Assembly (NCBI RefSeq): GCF_022763345.1
Contig: NZ_JALEGS010000055.1
Location: 33,766-97,765 of the forward strand
Length of the DNA: 64,000 nucleotides
Direction of reading: 5' to 3'
Source of the DNA: Phaeodactylibacter sp.
GTDB lineage: Bacteria > Bacteroidota > Bacteroidia > Chitinophagales > Saprospiraceae
Position 1 is the stretch's first letter, and every line of letters begins with the position of its first letter. Both the position numbers and the translations under genes were made by a program. This document shows, piece after piece, positions 33,187 through 45,200 of this stretch. A model generated the notes under the pieces. That model searched no databases. It was not told the DNA's origin and saw only the letters and a program-made list of their open reading frames with translations.

Positions 33187-34917
33187 ATGAAAAAACTTTA
33201 CCAACTGCTGGCAGTATGCTGCCTTGTAAGTTTGGCTGCCAACCCGCTTATGGCACAGATTCCAAACGATTCTCCGATTCCTGTGGATGTTTTCTTTGAG
33301 GTCCCCGGTACGGGTCTGACCCGTGTTATTGGTGATTACACTTCTGTAAGCAATTCTACAGAATGGGGTACTCAACCACTGCGAACCACCGTATCCGCAG
33401 AAGTGATGTGGGTCGATGATGATGATATCGCAGGCGATGGTATGGATACCTTAGGTTGCGACACCTCTACCATGGTCGACTACACAGACAAAATGGTACT
33501 GGTTCGCCGGGGGGGATGCTTTTTTAGTGATAAAATCTACTACGCTCAGCAAGCAGGTGCCATTGCAGTGGTCATCGTTAATGCAGATGGTAGTGACCCC
33601 ACTGGTGGTATGGCTGCGGGTGATGAGAAAGGGCTGGACGTAACAATTCCGTCCGTTTTCCTGAATGACCCGGGCGAAGCGGCAGGCTTTATTGCTGCGC
33701 TGGATGCTGGTGAAACCGTAATCGGGACTTTCCAGGTGCGCGGGTTCTTTGGTGACCTGGGGCCTGACCGCTACGGAACGCCGCTGTCGCAGGTGACTCC
33801 GATAGACAGTATTAAGGTAGACCTGCTTAACCTTGATCCGGAAGACCCAATTCTTGATGTTTCCGCAAGTGTGGATATTATCGCCCCTGATGGCACAGAA
33901 ACCAAGCTAACGGCTGAGGTGGATACCATTAATCCTGATGTCATTCACACCTTTGAGTTTGAGCCTTACACGCCCGCTGAAGTAGGGACTTACGAGATGT
34001 TGTACACCAACTCTTTGACCGCGGATACCCTGCGGCGTCAGTTCGCTGTTACGGACTTCACCTTCCAAATGGACAATGGCAATATCCCGGAATGGCCGGT
34101 GGACAGCTGGATTGCCACAACCAGCGAGGGCTTCGTCGAAGACTTGCTGACTTATGACTTTGGCAACTACTTTGAGACCAATGATCAGGGCGCAATGGCT
34201 ACGCATGCCACTTTCTCCCTCGGCAATCCGGATTCTATCCGAACGGGCTTCAACGATGCTGACATTTTCTTCCTGACGCTGTTTGACACAGATCCCGATG
34301 GAGATGGGCAAAGCGCTACCGGTAATGAAATCGACTACTCTACCTTCGAGATTGTAGGACAGGCGGTTTACATCCTGAACGGTAACGAAGAGCCTTATGA
34401 CCTGCTTACAGTGGAATTCCCTGAGCCGGTCGAGCTGAAAGCCAATACCGGCTACCTGCTCATGGCACAGTATAACGGTGTAAATGCCGCACTCGGTATT
34501 CCACCATGGTACACTTACGCGGGCAATGAAGCTTACCCTGGCTTAAGCACCATGACATTCACAGATCAGCTTTATACTGGTGGCTGGGCTGGCGACTTCC
34601 GCGCAGTGGTTCGCCTGCACCTGGATGGCTTCAGCGTGGACGCAGAGGACATTACTCTGGCGGACAACAAAGCGACGGTTTTCCCTAACCCCGCCAACGA
34701 GACCTTCCAACTGGAGCTACAGCTGGACGAATATGCAGATGAGGTACGCGTAGCACTGGTAGATATGTTCGGCAGAGTGATCGAGCGCAATGTCTACGAA
34801 GGCGTGAAGGGCGGCACTTATACCTTCAATACCGCTAACCTCGCCGCTGGCACTTACTTCCTGGGCATTCAAACCCCGGAAGGACAAGCGACTAAGCGGA
34901 TTGTGGTCATCCACTAG
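33187..34917 (+). CDS. secreted PA-domain protein with T9SS type A sorting domain
   Basis: This 576-residue protein has a signal peptide MKKLYQLLAVCCLVSLAANP ending at an AQ site. A protease-associated (PA) domain lies around 90-185 (VLVRRGGCFFSDKI, AQQAGAIAVVIVN, IPSVFLNDPG). A beta-rich region follows. The C-terminal 75 residues are a T9SS type A sorting domain: ATVFPNPANETFQLEL, VDMFGRVI, LAAGTYFLGI and KRIVVIH. It should cross the outer membrane through the type IX system and be anchored or released at the surface. PA domains often accompany proteases, but no catalytic protease domain is visible, so it may be a substrate-binding or adhesive protein. Confidence 0.85.
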   Translation: MKKLYQLLAVCCLVSLAANPLMAQIPNDSPIPVDVFFEVPGTGLTRVIGDYTSVSNSTEWGTQPLRTTVSAEVMWVDDDDIAGDGMDTLGCDTSTMVDYTDKMVLVRRGGCFFSDKIYYAQQAGAIAVVIVNADGSDPTGGMAAGDEKGLDVTIPSVFLNDPGEAAGFIAALDAGETVIGTFQVRGFFGDLGPDRYGTPLSQVTPIDSIKVDLLNLDPEDPILDVSASVDIIAPDGTETKLTAEVDTINPDVIHTFEFEPYTPAEVGTYEMLYTNSLTADTLRRQFAVTDFTFQMDNGNIPEWPVDSWIATTSEGFVEDLLTYDFGNYFETNDQGAMATHATFSLGNPDSIRTGFNDADIFFLTLFDTDPDGDGQSATGNEIDYSTFEIVGQAVYILNGNEEPYDLLTVEFPEPVELKANTGYLLMAQYNGVNAALGIPPWYTYAGNEAYPGLSTMTFTDQLYTGGWAGDFRAVVRLHLDGFSVDAEDITLADNKATVFPNPANETFQLELQLDEYADEVRVALVDMFGRVIERNVYEGVKGGTYTFNTANLAAGTYFLGIQTPEGQATKRIVVIH

Positions 34918-34945
34918 GTGAACGACTCACGTTCCTAAAAACAAT

Positions 34946-34987
34946 GGGCTCAGCTGGTCACGTACCGGCTGAGCCCGTTTTGTTTTC
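34946..34987 (+). terminator. terminator after the PA-domain gene
   Basis: GGGCTCAGC (34946-34954) pairs with GCTGAGCCC (34968-34976), followed by GTTTTGTTTT. It lies 28 bp after the stop. Confidence 0.8.
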
Positions 34988-35012
34988 GAACAGTACTATA
35001 TCAGATACCAAT

Positions 35013-36791
35013 TTAGACCAGCCGGCTCCGCCCCTGCGGAATCGCCTGAATCAACTTCTTCGTGTATTCGTTCTGAGGGTTTTCATAGATTTCATCGCTG
35101 TATCCTTGCTCTACGATCTTACCGGCATTCATAACGATCATGCGGTCAGACATGAACTTCACCACCGACAAATCGTGCGAAATAAAGATGTAGGTGAATT
35201 TATACTTCTCCCGAAGCTCCATCAACAGGTTCAGCACCTGTGCCTGCACTGAGACATCCAAAGCGGAAACGGACTCATCACAAATAATGAACTTGGGGTT
35301 CAGGGCCAGGGCCCGGGCAATAGCGATGCGCTGCCGCTGCCCGCCGGAAAACTCGTGCGGATAACGGTCAAAGTACTGAGGCGGCATGCTTACCGTTTCC
35401 AGCAATTGCAGCACCCGGTCCCGCCGCTCAGCGTCTGAGCTGTACAGCCCGTGTACCTCCATTGGCTCCATGATCGCTTTACCGATGGTCATACGGGGGT
35501 TGAGGGAAGCATAGGGGTCCTGGAAAATAATCTGCATATCCTGCCGCAACGGCTTCCAGTCTTTTTCAGAAAGATCAAGCAGAGATTGCCCTTTATATTC
35601 CACGCGGCCACTGCGCACCGGTGCAAGTCCAAGAAGGCTCCGCCCGAGGGTCGTCTTCCCGCAGCCCGACTCTCCAACCAGCCCGAGGGTTTCTCCGGGG
35701 TAAACTTCAAAGCTCACATCGTCTACAGCACGGATGAAGTCTTTGGGCTTGCCCCAAAAGTTATGTTTGGCAGGGAACCAAGTTTGCAGGTTACTGACCT
35801 TCAGTATGGGCGTTTGCTGCTTGAGCATCCGGCTCCGGCGAAGCTGCTCCATAGCCGGTACGCGCTGCCCACGGATTACGGCCTCAAGGGTGACGGCCTT
35901 CTCCTGTATTTCCACTGCACCGTCATCCGTTTTTTTCACTTCCATAAAGTCACTGACCACAGGCAGGCGCTTGAGCCGGTAGTTGAGGGGCGGGCGGCAG
36001 GCCAGCAAGCTTTTGGTGTAAGGGTGTTTTGGATTGGAAAAGAGCGTCTCTACCCTGCCCTCTTCAACGATTTTGCCTTTGTACATGACCAGCACCCGGT
36101 CAGCAATTTCGGAAATCACTCCAAGGTCGTGCGTAATAAAAATAACCGATGAGCCCAGTTCTGTTTTCACCTTCGCCATAAGCTCCAGAATCGCTTTCTG
36201 CACCGTCACATCAAGCGCGGTGGTTGGCTCGTCTGCAATAAGCACGCCCGGCTTGCAACTCATAGCCATGGCAATCATGACCCTTTGCTTCTGCCCCCCG
36301 GACAATTGGTGAGGGTAGGCCTGATAAATCCGGGCGGGGTCGGGCAACTGTACTTCTTCAAATAAGGCCAGGGCACGAGCTTTGGCTTCGCTTTTGGAAA
36401 GCTTCAGGTGGTGGCGCATGCCTTCCGCAACCTGCTCGCCACAACGAAAAACCGGATTAAGCGAAGACATCGGTTCCTGAAAGATCATGGCAAGCTCGCT
36501 GCCGCGGTACCGGCGCATCGCTTTTCTGGGCAGCTCCTGTAAATTCACACCAGCAGGCACTTCCTCTGGAAAGTACTCCACGCTCCCTTCCAAAATCCGG
36601 CCAGGAGAAGGAATCAGCCGCATCAGTGATAGCGCTGTGACAGATTTGCCCGAGCCTGATTCGCCTACAATACCCAGCGTTTCGCCCCGGTAAAGGTCAA
36701 AACTGATCCCATCCACCGCGCGTACTTCTCCGGCATCCGTAAAAAACGAGGTTCGCAGGTTATTTACCGCTAAAAGCTTATCTTTAGTCAT
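35013..36791 (-). CDS. fused ABC ATPase of a peptide/glutathione-type importer
   Basis: This 592-residue protein has two complete ABC cassettes in tandem. The first has GESGSGKSVTALSLM, LSGGQKQRVMIAMA and IADEPTTALDV. The second has GESGCGKTTLGRSLL, FSGGQRQRIAIARAL and ICDESVSALDV. Each is followed by the oligopeptide-type C-terminal extension (HPYTKSLLACRPPL and NEYTKKLIQAIP). This is the DppD-DppF fusion layout seen in YejF and GsiA. It energises import of peptides or related solutes across the inner membrane. No permease or binding protein is adjacent, so partners must be encoded elsewhere. Confidence 0.92.
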   Translation of the reverse strand: MTKDKLLAVNNLRTSFFTDAGEVRAVDGISFDLYRGETLGIVGESGSGKSVTALSLMRLIPSPGRILEGSVEYFPEEVPAGVNLQELPRKAMRRYRGSELAMIFQEPMSSLNPVFRCGEQVAEGMRHHLKLSKSEAKARALALFEEVQLPDPARIYQAYPHQLSGGQKQRVMIAMAMSCKPGVLIADEPTTALDVTVQKAILELMAKVKTELGSSVIFITHDLGVISEIADRVLVMYKGKIVEEGRVETLFSNPKHPYTKSLLACRPPLNYRLKRLPVVSDFMEVKKTDDGAVEIQEKAVTLEAVIRGQRVPAMEQLRRSRMLKQQTPILKVSNLQTWFPAKHNFWGKPKDFIRAVDDVSFEVYPGETLGLVGESGCGKTTLGRSLLGLAPVRSGRVEYKGQSLLDLSEKDWKPLRQDMQIIFQDPYASLNPRMTIGKAIMEPMEVHGLYSSDAERRDRVLQLLETVSMPPQYFDRYPHEFSGGQRQRIAIARALALNPKFIICDESVSALDVSVQAQVLNLLMELREKYKFTYIFISHDLSVVKFMSDRMIVMNAGKIVEQGYSDEIYENPQNEYTKKLIQAIPQGRSRLV

Positions 36792-36808
36792 GCGTTCATT
36801 TTCCTTCC

Positions 36809-36878
36809 TTAAGTCTATATTGAGATTTCACCCTTTGGGTGCATTCGCTCCAAAAACGAATTCTCAACACAGCCTAAA
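36809..36878. repeat. palindromic intergenic repeat, full copy
   Basis: The left arm at 36809-36829 and the right arm at 36858-36878 are inverted copies identical at 16 of 21 positions. The left arm and adjoining bases resemble a stretch at 63907-63938 near the right edge of the window. An inner CACCCTTTGGGTG (36829-36841) is a perfect small palindrome. It sits in the divergent spacer between the ABC ATPase and the choice-of-anchor B gene. Confidence 0.55.
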
Positions 36879-36904
36879 CAAATTGCAAAATAAAAAAAAT
36901 CATC

Positions 36905-39181
36905 ATGCAACGACTGCTTATCCTGCTGCTTGTTTGCAGCGGACCTTTTTTCTCCCGGGCTCAGGACAGCCTCAATATGACCGCCCTTTCCGTGTGGGAT
37001 GACAACAGCCTCCCCTCCCTTGGATCGCTGAGCTACAATGATATCTGGGGATATACCGCCCCGGATGGCCGGGAGTACGCCATTTTGGGCAATGTGGGCA
37101 CTACTGTGTTTTTTGACATCACCAGTCCGGAAGCGATCGTGGAAGTCGGCCGTTTCCCCGGTCAGCTCAACTCCGTTTGGCGGGATTACAAAACCTATGG
37201 TGCTTACGCCTACATGTGCGCAGACCAGGGCTCCGAAGGGCTGACCATCTTCGACCTGAGCCAACTGCCGGATACGGTGATTCAGGTCTCTCAGAGCACC
37301 GAATTCTTTACCCGGGCCCACAACATCTTTATCGATGAAGCGAACGGACGGCTGTACGTAGCCGGCGGCAATAATCCCTCTAATGGAGTCACCATCCTGG
37401 ACCTGACACAAAACCCGGCAGCCCCTACCCTTTTGGGCAACCCGGTGCTGCCCGCCGGAGGGTACATTCATGACATCTTCGTTCGCGACAACATCGCTTT
37501 TTGCTCTCATGGTACAAGTGGCTTTTCCATTTATGACCTTTCCAACCCCACAAGCCCGGTGACACTCGGTACCCTGAGCAACTATCCTGAGCAAGGCTAC
37601 AACCATTCCAGCTGGCTTCACGGAGATGGAAATTACCTGGTTTTCGCAGACGAAACTTTTGGCCGCAGCCTGAAAATGGTCGATGTGAGCGACCCGCTGG
37701 AAATGGAAGTCGTTGACCTTTTCAAATCAGAATTACTGGCACCACAGGCGACCGGCTCTATTGCCCACAACCCTTTTATCCGGGGAGATTATGCCATTAT
37801 TTCCTACTATCATGAAGGCGTACAGATTTTTGACATTAGCGACCCGTTGAACGTGACCTCCTTTGCCTATTACGATACTCATCCGCAAAATACCAACTAT
37901 CAGGGTTACGATGGCTGCTGGGGGGTGTACCCATTCTTTCCTTCTGGTACGATTATCGCCTCTGATACTGAAAATGGGTTGTACGTCCTTCAACCGGAGG
38001 GCTGGAGCTTTGAAAGCGAGCCGGTCTTCTCAGCCAGCCTGAGCCAAAGCGGAAGCGTGCAGCTTTGCGGAGAGGAAACCTTCACCCTCTCTGCCACCAT
38101 CGCCGGGGATGGATGGATGTGGGAAAACAGCGGTACGCCTCTACCCGATGATCCAACAGCAAGCCTAAACATTCAGGAGCCCGGGCAGTACTACCTGGTC
38201 AACAATACCGGGACCTTCCCCACTTATTCCGATACCCTGACGGTCAGCATCACCGAGCTGCCTGCCTTTACAGGACTGCAAGCAACCTATACTTTCTGTC
38301 CCGGCGTACCCATGGAAATTGCCTTTGATGCGGAGCCGGACTTTGATTCTGTCCTGCTTTTGCAACAACCGGGCAGCGTATTGATTGAAAATACCGATAT
38401 GGAGTCCTTCCTCCTTCCCGCACCTGGCAATTACAGCTTCCTGGGCATTCTGAATGATTGTACAACCGAATCTGCTGTCTTGGAAGCTGCTCAGTTGCCT
38501 GCCGCTCCCGCACCAGAGTTCCAGCCTTTCATTCCACCACTTTGTGAAGGGGACAGCCTGGCCCTGAGTGTGGAGCAAAGCCTGGGTTATGCCTACACCA
38601 TTACAGACCTGGGGCTCACCTTCACGGATACAAGCCTGTTATTTGTACCCGCTGATTTATATGAAATTACTGCCAGCAACGGACAGTGCGACACCGTATT
38701 CGTATTTGGTGAAATACCAGCGCCATTGCCTGTGCCCGGTATTACACAAGTAGAGGACTCGCTGTTTTGCGACCTGACGAGCAGTGGTTTATTTATCTGG
38801 CTATACGAAGGCGTACCGGTAGATACCACTACAGTGCCTTATTTCCTGCTGAACGAGGAGGGTACTTATCAGGTGGGCGCTCAAAATGAGGCATTCTGCT
38901 GGGGGTATTCTGAACCAATTGAGGTGATGCTTAGCAGTACTAAGGATGCGCAGCTGCAGCAACTCCGGATTTTCCCTAACCCGGCGTACGGAGAGCTCTT
39001 CCTCGAAGGCCCGCTGAGGATTGAGGGAATTCAAGTTTTTAATGCACAGGGGCAGCGGGTTTTCCAGTCCTCGGTGTATGCTGGGCCACTTCAGATAGGC
39101 CATTGGGCGGCTGGTCCTTATTTTATTAGTATCAAGCGGGAAGGGTTGCCCTGGGTGCATTTGAAGTTTATTAAACGGTAG
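36905..39181 (+). CDS. choice-of-anchor B family surface protein, T9SS type A cargo
   Basis: This 758-residue protein has a signal peptide MQRLLILLLVCSGPFFSRAQ. A beta-propeller-like region occupies about 25-370 with the choice-of-anchor B family blocks: SYNDIWGYTAPDGREYAILG, RAHNIFIDEANGRLYVAGG, GYIHDIFVRDNIAF and YQGYDGCWGVYPFFPSGTI. Ig-like repeats follow. The end is a T9SS type A sorting domain (LRIFPNPAYGELFLEG, IQVFNAQGQRVFQ, AAGPYFISIKRE). Members of this family carry various C-terminal sorting signals and are surface-exposed. Their ligand is unknown. It ends in a strong terminator shared with the convergent giant gene. Confidence 0.88.
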   Translation: MQRLLILLLVCSGPFFSRAQDSLNMTALSVWDDNSLPSLGSLSYNDIWGYTAPDGREYAILGNVGTTVFFDITSPEAIVEVGRFPGQLNSVWRDYKTYGAYAYMCADQGSEGLTIFDLSQLPDTVIQVSQSTEFFTRAHNIFIDEANGRLYVAGGNNPSNGVTILDLTQNPAAPTLLGNPVLPAGGYIHDIFVRDNIAFCSHGTSGFSIYDLSNPTSPVTLGTLSNYPEQGYNHSSWLHGDGNYLVFADETFGRSLKMVDVSDPLEMEVVDLFKSELLAPQATGSIAHNPFIRGDYAIISYYHEGVQIFDISDPLNVTSFAYYDTHPQNTNYQGYDGCWGVYPFFPSGTIIASDTENGLYVLQPEGWSFESEPVFSASLSQSGSVQLCGEETFTLSATIAGDGWMWENSGTPLPDDPTASLNIQEPGQYYLVNNTGTFPTYSDTLTVSITELPAFTGLQATYTFCPGVPMEIAFDAEPDFDSVLLLQQPGSVLIENTDMESFLLPAPGNYSFLGILNDCTTESAVLEAAQLPAAPAPEFQPFIPPLCEGDSLALSVEQSLGYAYTITDLGLTFTDTSLLFVPADLYEITASNGQCDTVFVFGEIPAPLPVPGITQVEDSLFCDLTSSGLFIWLYEGVPVDTTTVPYFLLNEEGTYQVGAQNEAFCWGYSEPIEVMLSSTKDAQLQQLRIFPNPAYGELFLEGPLRIEGIQVFNAQGQRVFQSSVYAGPLQIGHWAAGPYFISIKREGLPWVHLKFIKR

Positions 39182-39191
39182 GAAAATGAAG

Positions 39192-39227
39192 AAGCCCGCC
39201 CTTCGCACTGTTGCGAAGGGCGGGCTT
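39192..39227. terminator. strong bidirectional terminator
   Basis: AAGCCCGCCCTTCGCA (39192-39207) and TGCGAAGGGCGGGCTT (39212-39227) form a 16-bp perfect stem with a 4-base loop. T-rich sequence follows on the plus strand, and TCTTCATTTT on the minus strand. It separates two convergent T9SS cargo genes. Confidence 0.85.
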
Positions 39228-39249
39228 TGCTTTAGTCACGAACAGGATG

Positions 39250-42200
39250 CTACCTTAAAATGGTCACATCGCCTTTGATGATCTCTCCGCCACCGATATC
39301 CAGTCGCAGGATAAAGTAGTAGGTACCGTCGGGCAGGTTGGTGCCATCCATATTCTCTCCCTGCCAGTCATTGCCGTATGGCCGGGCCTGGAATACGATA
39401 TCTCCCCAGCGGTTGAAGACGATCAATTCGTTATTCGGATATTCATCCGGGTTCAAAATCAGCTGGTCAAAGATCAGTGCATCATTCAAACCGTCACCAT
39501 TTGGTGTGATACCATTAGGTGTTTCAATCTCCATGCTGTCGCGCTGTATGCTTACCTCAACGGAAGCGCTATCGCAAAGGGTTGGACAATCCACGTTGCA
39601 GATGACATAGCCAAAGGCATCTTGTGCAGGGCCAAAGAGGTTGGTGGTTAAGGTGTAGGTTACATCCCCGTCTCCCTGATCCGTCACATCACCCAGTGTT
39701 GGTTCACTAGTGAATTCAAAGGTAACACTTGGAACGCCGGTCAGAATATCGTTAGCCAGCAGAATTGCTTGCGCCTGATTTGAGCCCTGATCAACCGTCA
39801 TGATATCATTTGCGGCATCCGGTGCCAATTGCGGCTCAACCGTGATAGTGCTTGAGCTAAAGTCAGGGCAGCCATCCTGTGAAAGGCTCCAGGTCAGTTC
39901 TACCAATTCCTTGCCCAGTCCGGTAACCACCGTAGCACTAAGGGAGTCTGACTGTAGTGTGCCGATACCGCTATTGAGGGTCCATTGCCCGGTCACCCCA
40001 TCCGGCAGGTTAGCGCTAATGAAGGCATTGCCATCACAAGACACGCTATCGACTTGTGCCAGTGCGTCCGGCAGGCTGTCGTCAGGCAGGATGGAAACCA
40101 CTTCAGATGTATCGGAACAACCGGTATTCGTATTCGTCACGATAAATAAGTAATCGCCGACTGCATCGACCGTAGCCGTCAGGTTGGTAATGGGCACCGG
40201 AGGCAGCCCCATGCCGCCCACTGCTACCCATTCGTAATCGTAGATCATACCTTCAGAAGAACCGGTACCATCCAGGGTAAGGGTATCGCCACAGCCCAGG
40301 ATGTTGTCCGGAGCCGCACCCACAGCCATCGGCGTTTCGGGATCAAGCTGCACCGCTACCGTATCCATGGCTTCGCAACCATTGGTAGGATCTGTTACGG
40401 ACAGGAAGTAGGTGCCCGCAGCGTCTACATCCACCAGGAAGGAACCGGTAGCCGGGGTAATATTGCCCTCCATGCTTGTCCATTCGATGTCAAACTCACC
40501 GTTGTTACCGTATAAAGAGGCATCAAGTGAAACGGTTTGACCAGGGCAGCCCAGGAAGTCAGGCATGGCAATTTCGCCTTCCGGTGCAGTAGTATCAGCA
40601 GCGACTTCAAAGATCACAGTGGAATCACAACCATTCATGTTGGAAGTCAGCGTCAACTGATAGGTGCCCGGCGCGTCTACGTTGGCAGTCAGGGTGCCGT
40701 CATTAGGCACGATGGTGCCACCGTTGTCAACACTCCAGACTGTTGTGAAGTCATTCGCATCACCCGTTGGTGCCGCGCTCAGCAGCACATTTTCTGTAAT
40801 ACAGGTAAAGTCTTCCGGTACTTCCAGCTGTACAGCCGGCGGATTCGTGTTCTCACTAACTGTAAGCGTATCTACCGTAGAGCATCCGGTTATCGTATTC
40901 GTCACCATAAACTGATACTGGCCTGGCGTTGTGACCTCAAGCGTGAGATCCGTACCCAGTTCCATGCCATCGATATCCATCCAGCTGTAAACCGTGGTAT
41001 CAGGCAGGAATGTAGAACCGGAGGCGTCAAGGGCGATGGTAGACGCTGTACAAGTCAGTGACGGGGATTCATCGGCAAATTCGATATTGGGGAATTCGCG
41101 GATGTCGTTCACGACGATTTCATTTTCACCTACACAGCCGGAAACCGTATCTGTAACCATCAAGCTGTACACTCCTGGCTCCAAGATGCCTACCGTGCTG
41201 ACATCACCGTCAAAGGCGACCCCGGGAGACCACTCGTAAACAAGATTCGTGCCCTCAAGTAAAGAATCGTTGGCCAAACTTACTTCCACATTGACGGTGT
41301 CAGGCGTATTGCAATCGTAGTCCAATACTCCAATATCAGTAGGCGCGCCAAAGACGATTTGCGGTACCGTACCTAAAGCTTCTACCTGTACGGGAGCTGA
41401 GCCAGCAGAACAGCCAGAAACCGTGTTTAATACTCTTAGGCGATAAATGCCCTCATTGAATACGGACGTTGTTATTTCATCAGGTCCGATAGCCAGGGTA
41501 TCCACTACTGTTCCTCCATCAATAATCTGCCAAATGTAGATCAAATCATCTCCTATGGAAGAGCCGGTTCCATCCAGCGTACCGACCGGTTCGGGGCAGG
41601 TTAAATTCACCTCGTTCTCAACCACCACCGCCGTTGGCGTATCCTGATTGTTTTCCACAACTACGGTATCCGTTACAACGCAGTTGGAGACCACGTTTAT
41701 CAGGGTCAGCACATAAATACCAGGCTCATTAGTTTGTACCGTCTGCCCGTTCAATGGAGAAATCAGGCTGCCTTCAATCGCGGACCACTGATATTGCACC
41801 GTAACAGTACTATCGCTGACGGTGGAGCCGGTGGCATCCAACATGACCTGTTGATTAATGCAATTCAGGGATAACATATCGGTCGCCAGTACGATTTCGG
41901 GTTCATCATCCAAGTCATCAACTTCACGGGTGAGGACCGTTTCACAGCCCGTGAGGTCATTGGTGACCGTTATAGTATACATTCCGGGTTCTGTTACCCG
42001 TCCAATGGTATCGTCCTCAATAATAGAAATGTTGTTCCCCCAATCGATCGTGAATGTACCCGGGTCGAGATCCACACTTGCAGAAAAGGTGACGGTATCC
42101 CGACTACAATTCAGATTCTGAGCCGGGGTCAGGGTCACCAGCGGAGGCATCGTATCCTGTACAACGAGGACGGTATCGGTGGCTACACAGCCCGAAAGTG

Positions 42201-45200
42201 TGTCGCGTACTGTTAGCACATAAAGCCCTGGTGCGCCAACCGGCTCTGTGATATTATCGCTCACATCACCCAGGGACAGGCTTCTCCAGTTGTAAGTCAC
42301 ATTAGGGCCCTGACCGGAAGCGGAGCCATCCAGCAATGCCGTCTCACTATCGCAGCTGATCAGGCCATCCACTACAGCAACAGCGGCAGGAGGGATCGTA
42401 TCGTAAACTACGGTAACCATATCTGTAGCCGTACAGCCGGTTGCCTCATCGGTAATGGTAAGGTTAAAAGTACCCGGTACGGTGACCGTTGGCGTGAGCA
42501 GGTCTTCTGTCCCTGGGGCCAACTGACCACCATCGGGAGAACTCCAGTCGGCTAGTACAGCGTTGGGGTTAGCGTTGGTGACAACCGCATTCAATTGCAC
42601 CTCATCTCCATTACAGTTGATGGCTGCGTCCTGGTCAATCATAACCATAGGCAATTCCGCCTCCGCTGAAACCACAGTGGAATCCAGCGCGGAACAGCCA
42701 TTTTCGTTATTAATAACTTCGAAGAAGTACGTACCTGTCGTAGTGGTAGAGAAGGACTCTCCACTCGCTACTTCTGTACCCGTGTCATCCAGCCAACGAG
42801 CGGTATAATCCACAATATCTTCCGCCACAAAACCATTAAGGTTGGCCGCATCATTACAGCCGACGAATACTGAATCTGTACCCGGGCTGGCCAAAATGAA
42901 TGGAGGAGTAGTATCAATATCTATTGTAACAGAATCCGTAGCACTACACCCGCTATCAATAAATGAAGTCGTGATCACGTAAGTACCGGAATCCGAGGCC
43001 ATAATTTCTCTGGTATCCGCAGTGAAACCATTTGGCCCGGTCCAGCTATAATCCACGTTGTCCTCCTCTACTACAGAGAGCATGATGGAGGGGTTGTTAC
43101 AATCAATTTGTCCTGGGTCTGCCTGCTCAAACTCCACCAAAGGCAGGTCTGGCGCCAGTAGCTCTAGCGTGTCCGTAATTACACAGCCGCTGCTATCATC
43201 CCGGACCTCGAAGGTGAATACGCCTGGCCCAATGGCCAGCAGGAAGCGGCTATCTGTGGCACCACAGATTTGCCCGCCCTGAGAAGCCGTCCATTCGTAC
43301 ACCACATTTGGGTTTTCAGTCACCTGAGTAGCCATAGCACTGATGAAGTTAGCGGTACTGCAATCCCCGCAGTTCGCGATACGGTCGGGGCCAACATCCG
43401 CAAAAAGATCAGCTCCGCCCACCGGTACAGTAATGGTGTCGATAAGGGAAAGCCCGGAATTGTCGAGGATGGTCACCACCACATCACCTGCACACAGGAA
43501 TCGTGCGGTATTGCCAAATTGCGGCGGTGCAGTCTGCCAGCTAAAAGTATAAGGCGGCACACCACCAGAAACGACGAGTTGTACCTCCCCGTCACAAACA
43601 CCAGGGCAGCTTACCGCTGTAATGATAGCCGTATCCAGGAAAAGCTTATCATTGATGCAAAGCTCTGCGGGCAAATCCAGTAGACTACCCGGGCCGTTAG
43701 CAGTGGTTACAGTTGGGTTTGGCGTTTCGTTGACCGAAATGGCGTAGCAGGTATCAGCTGGCCCCAGCAGCTCGAAGCACATTTCGAAGATCACAGCGGA
43801 ATCGACAGCAGACAAAGGCTCGGCGCTTGTGAAATCGATACAGGCCGCACCAACCGGTTCTGCATCCAGATCGAAGTTTAGGTTCGGAATAAGCCCCGGA
43901 TCAATAAATTCGGTAAAATTGAGGGAGCCCGGCGCCCAGTTGACGCAGAAGTCAGCTCCTGTAATATCTTCAAACTGCCCGACCTGGAAAGGTACACAAA
44001 CGGTGTCCCGAAGGTCGCCTTCTACCTGACCGCCCACCAGCCAGAAACCATCGGGGCTGAGAATACAGTAGTCACCGCCGATGCCAGTCAGGCCAACATC
44101 TTCGTTATTCGAACTGGAAGTGATGACTTCCGCTACAATCGGATCATTCGCAATTTGTACCAGGTCACAGGTACCGGCAAGGTTTTCATCATCCGGAATT
44201 TGGAAACAAAGGGTAAAAATAGAGGTCCCATCTGCCAGGGTTACAGGCGAAGGAGGGTTCCAGTTGTTAAACAGAATCTGACCATTGGCGAAGCCCAGAG
44301 CATTCAGTGCTGCAGCACCACTGGGGAGGTTAACATTCTGAGGGCCAACTCCAATTAGATATTCCAGGTTTTCAGGTTCCCAAACGATGCTGAAGCGCAT
44401 ATCCTCTACATCGGTGAAATTGGTTACCGTGAAATCGAAACAAAGCGTATCCCCTGGCTGACCTTGCAGCCCACCGGTCAGTTCCATCACTACGCCCGGA
44501 GGCTGATTGACAGTCACTTCGCAGTTGGTAGGATTGATGCCGATATTGGGACCGTTGTTGATTTGGCCCACATCTGCATTATTGTTAATAAACTGGAAAG
44601 GGCTGTTGCCGCCGAGTCCAATCACATCAAAGCATACTTCAAAGATCACATCTCCCTCGTTCCGGGTTTGAGCAGAACCATCCCACTCAAAGCCAAGAAC
44701 CCCGTTTTGGGTATTCAGTTCGTTAAAGTCAGCGGCGTTAAGGCCAGGCAAGTCAAAGCCCTGTACGCCGGTGTATTCCAGGATACTGGTATTCCACTGC
44801 ATGAGGAAGCCCAGGTCAGTTACGTTTTGAAAGTTGGCACCTGCTTCTACGGCTACACAAATCTGATCGTTGACCGTTACCGGAGCACCACAGTTGGCGA
44901 CTACCTGAACGCCTTCGGGGTTACAGGTCCCCACTTCAATCACTCCAGGGTTTTGCCCAACCTGAATGTTGGAGAAGCCGTTCATAAAATCATTCGTTGC
45001 TTCCGGGCGGAAGAAAGGCTGCCCGGGCTGCACATCAGCAATGGCCACATCAATATCCCTGGAGCAAGAGCCCGGTTTAAGCCGGAGGCACAATTGGAAA
45101 ATAAGGGTAGAGTCTGCCAGAGAAAGGAGGTTCTCGGGCGGTGGAGCGCCCCAGGAAACCGTAATACTCCCTTCCTGTACCCCCATAGCGGTCTGCGGGT

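Noticed and set aside
35451..36152. Plus-strand open frame of 233 codons inside the fused ABC ATPase gene
   Set aside because: It is antisense to intact ABC motifs and has no protein-like features.
36815..37621. Minus-strand open frame of 268 codons opposite the choice-of-anchor B gene
   Set aside because: The plus-strand protein there has a signal peptide and family blocks. The minus frame has no recognisable features and also runs through the palindromic repeat.
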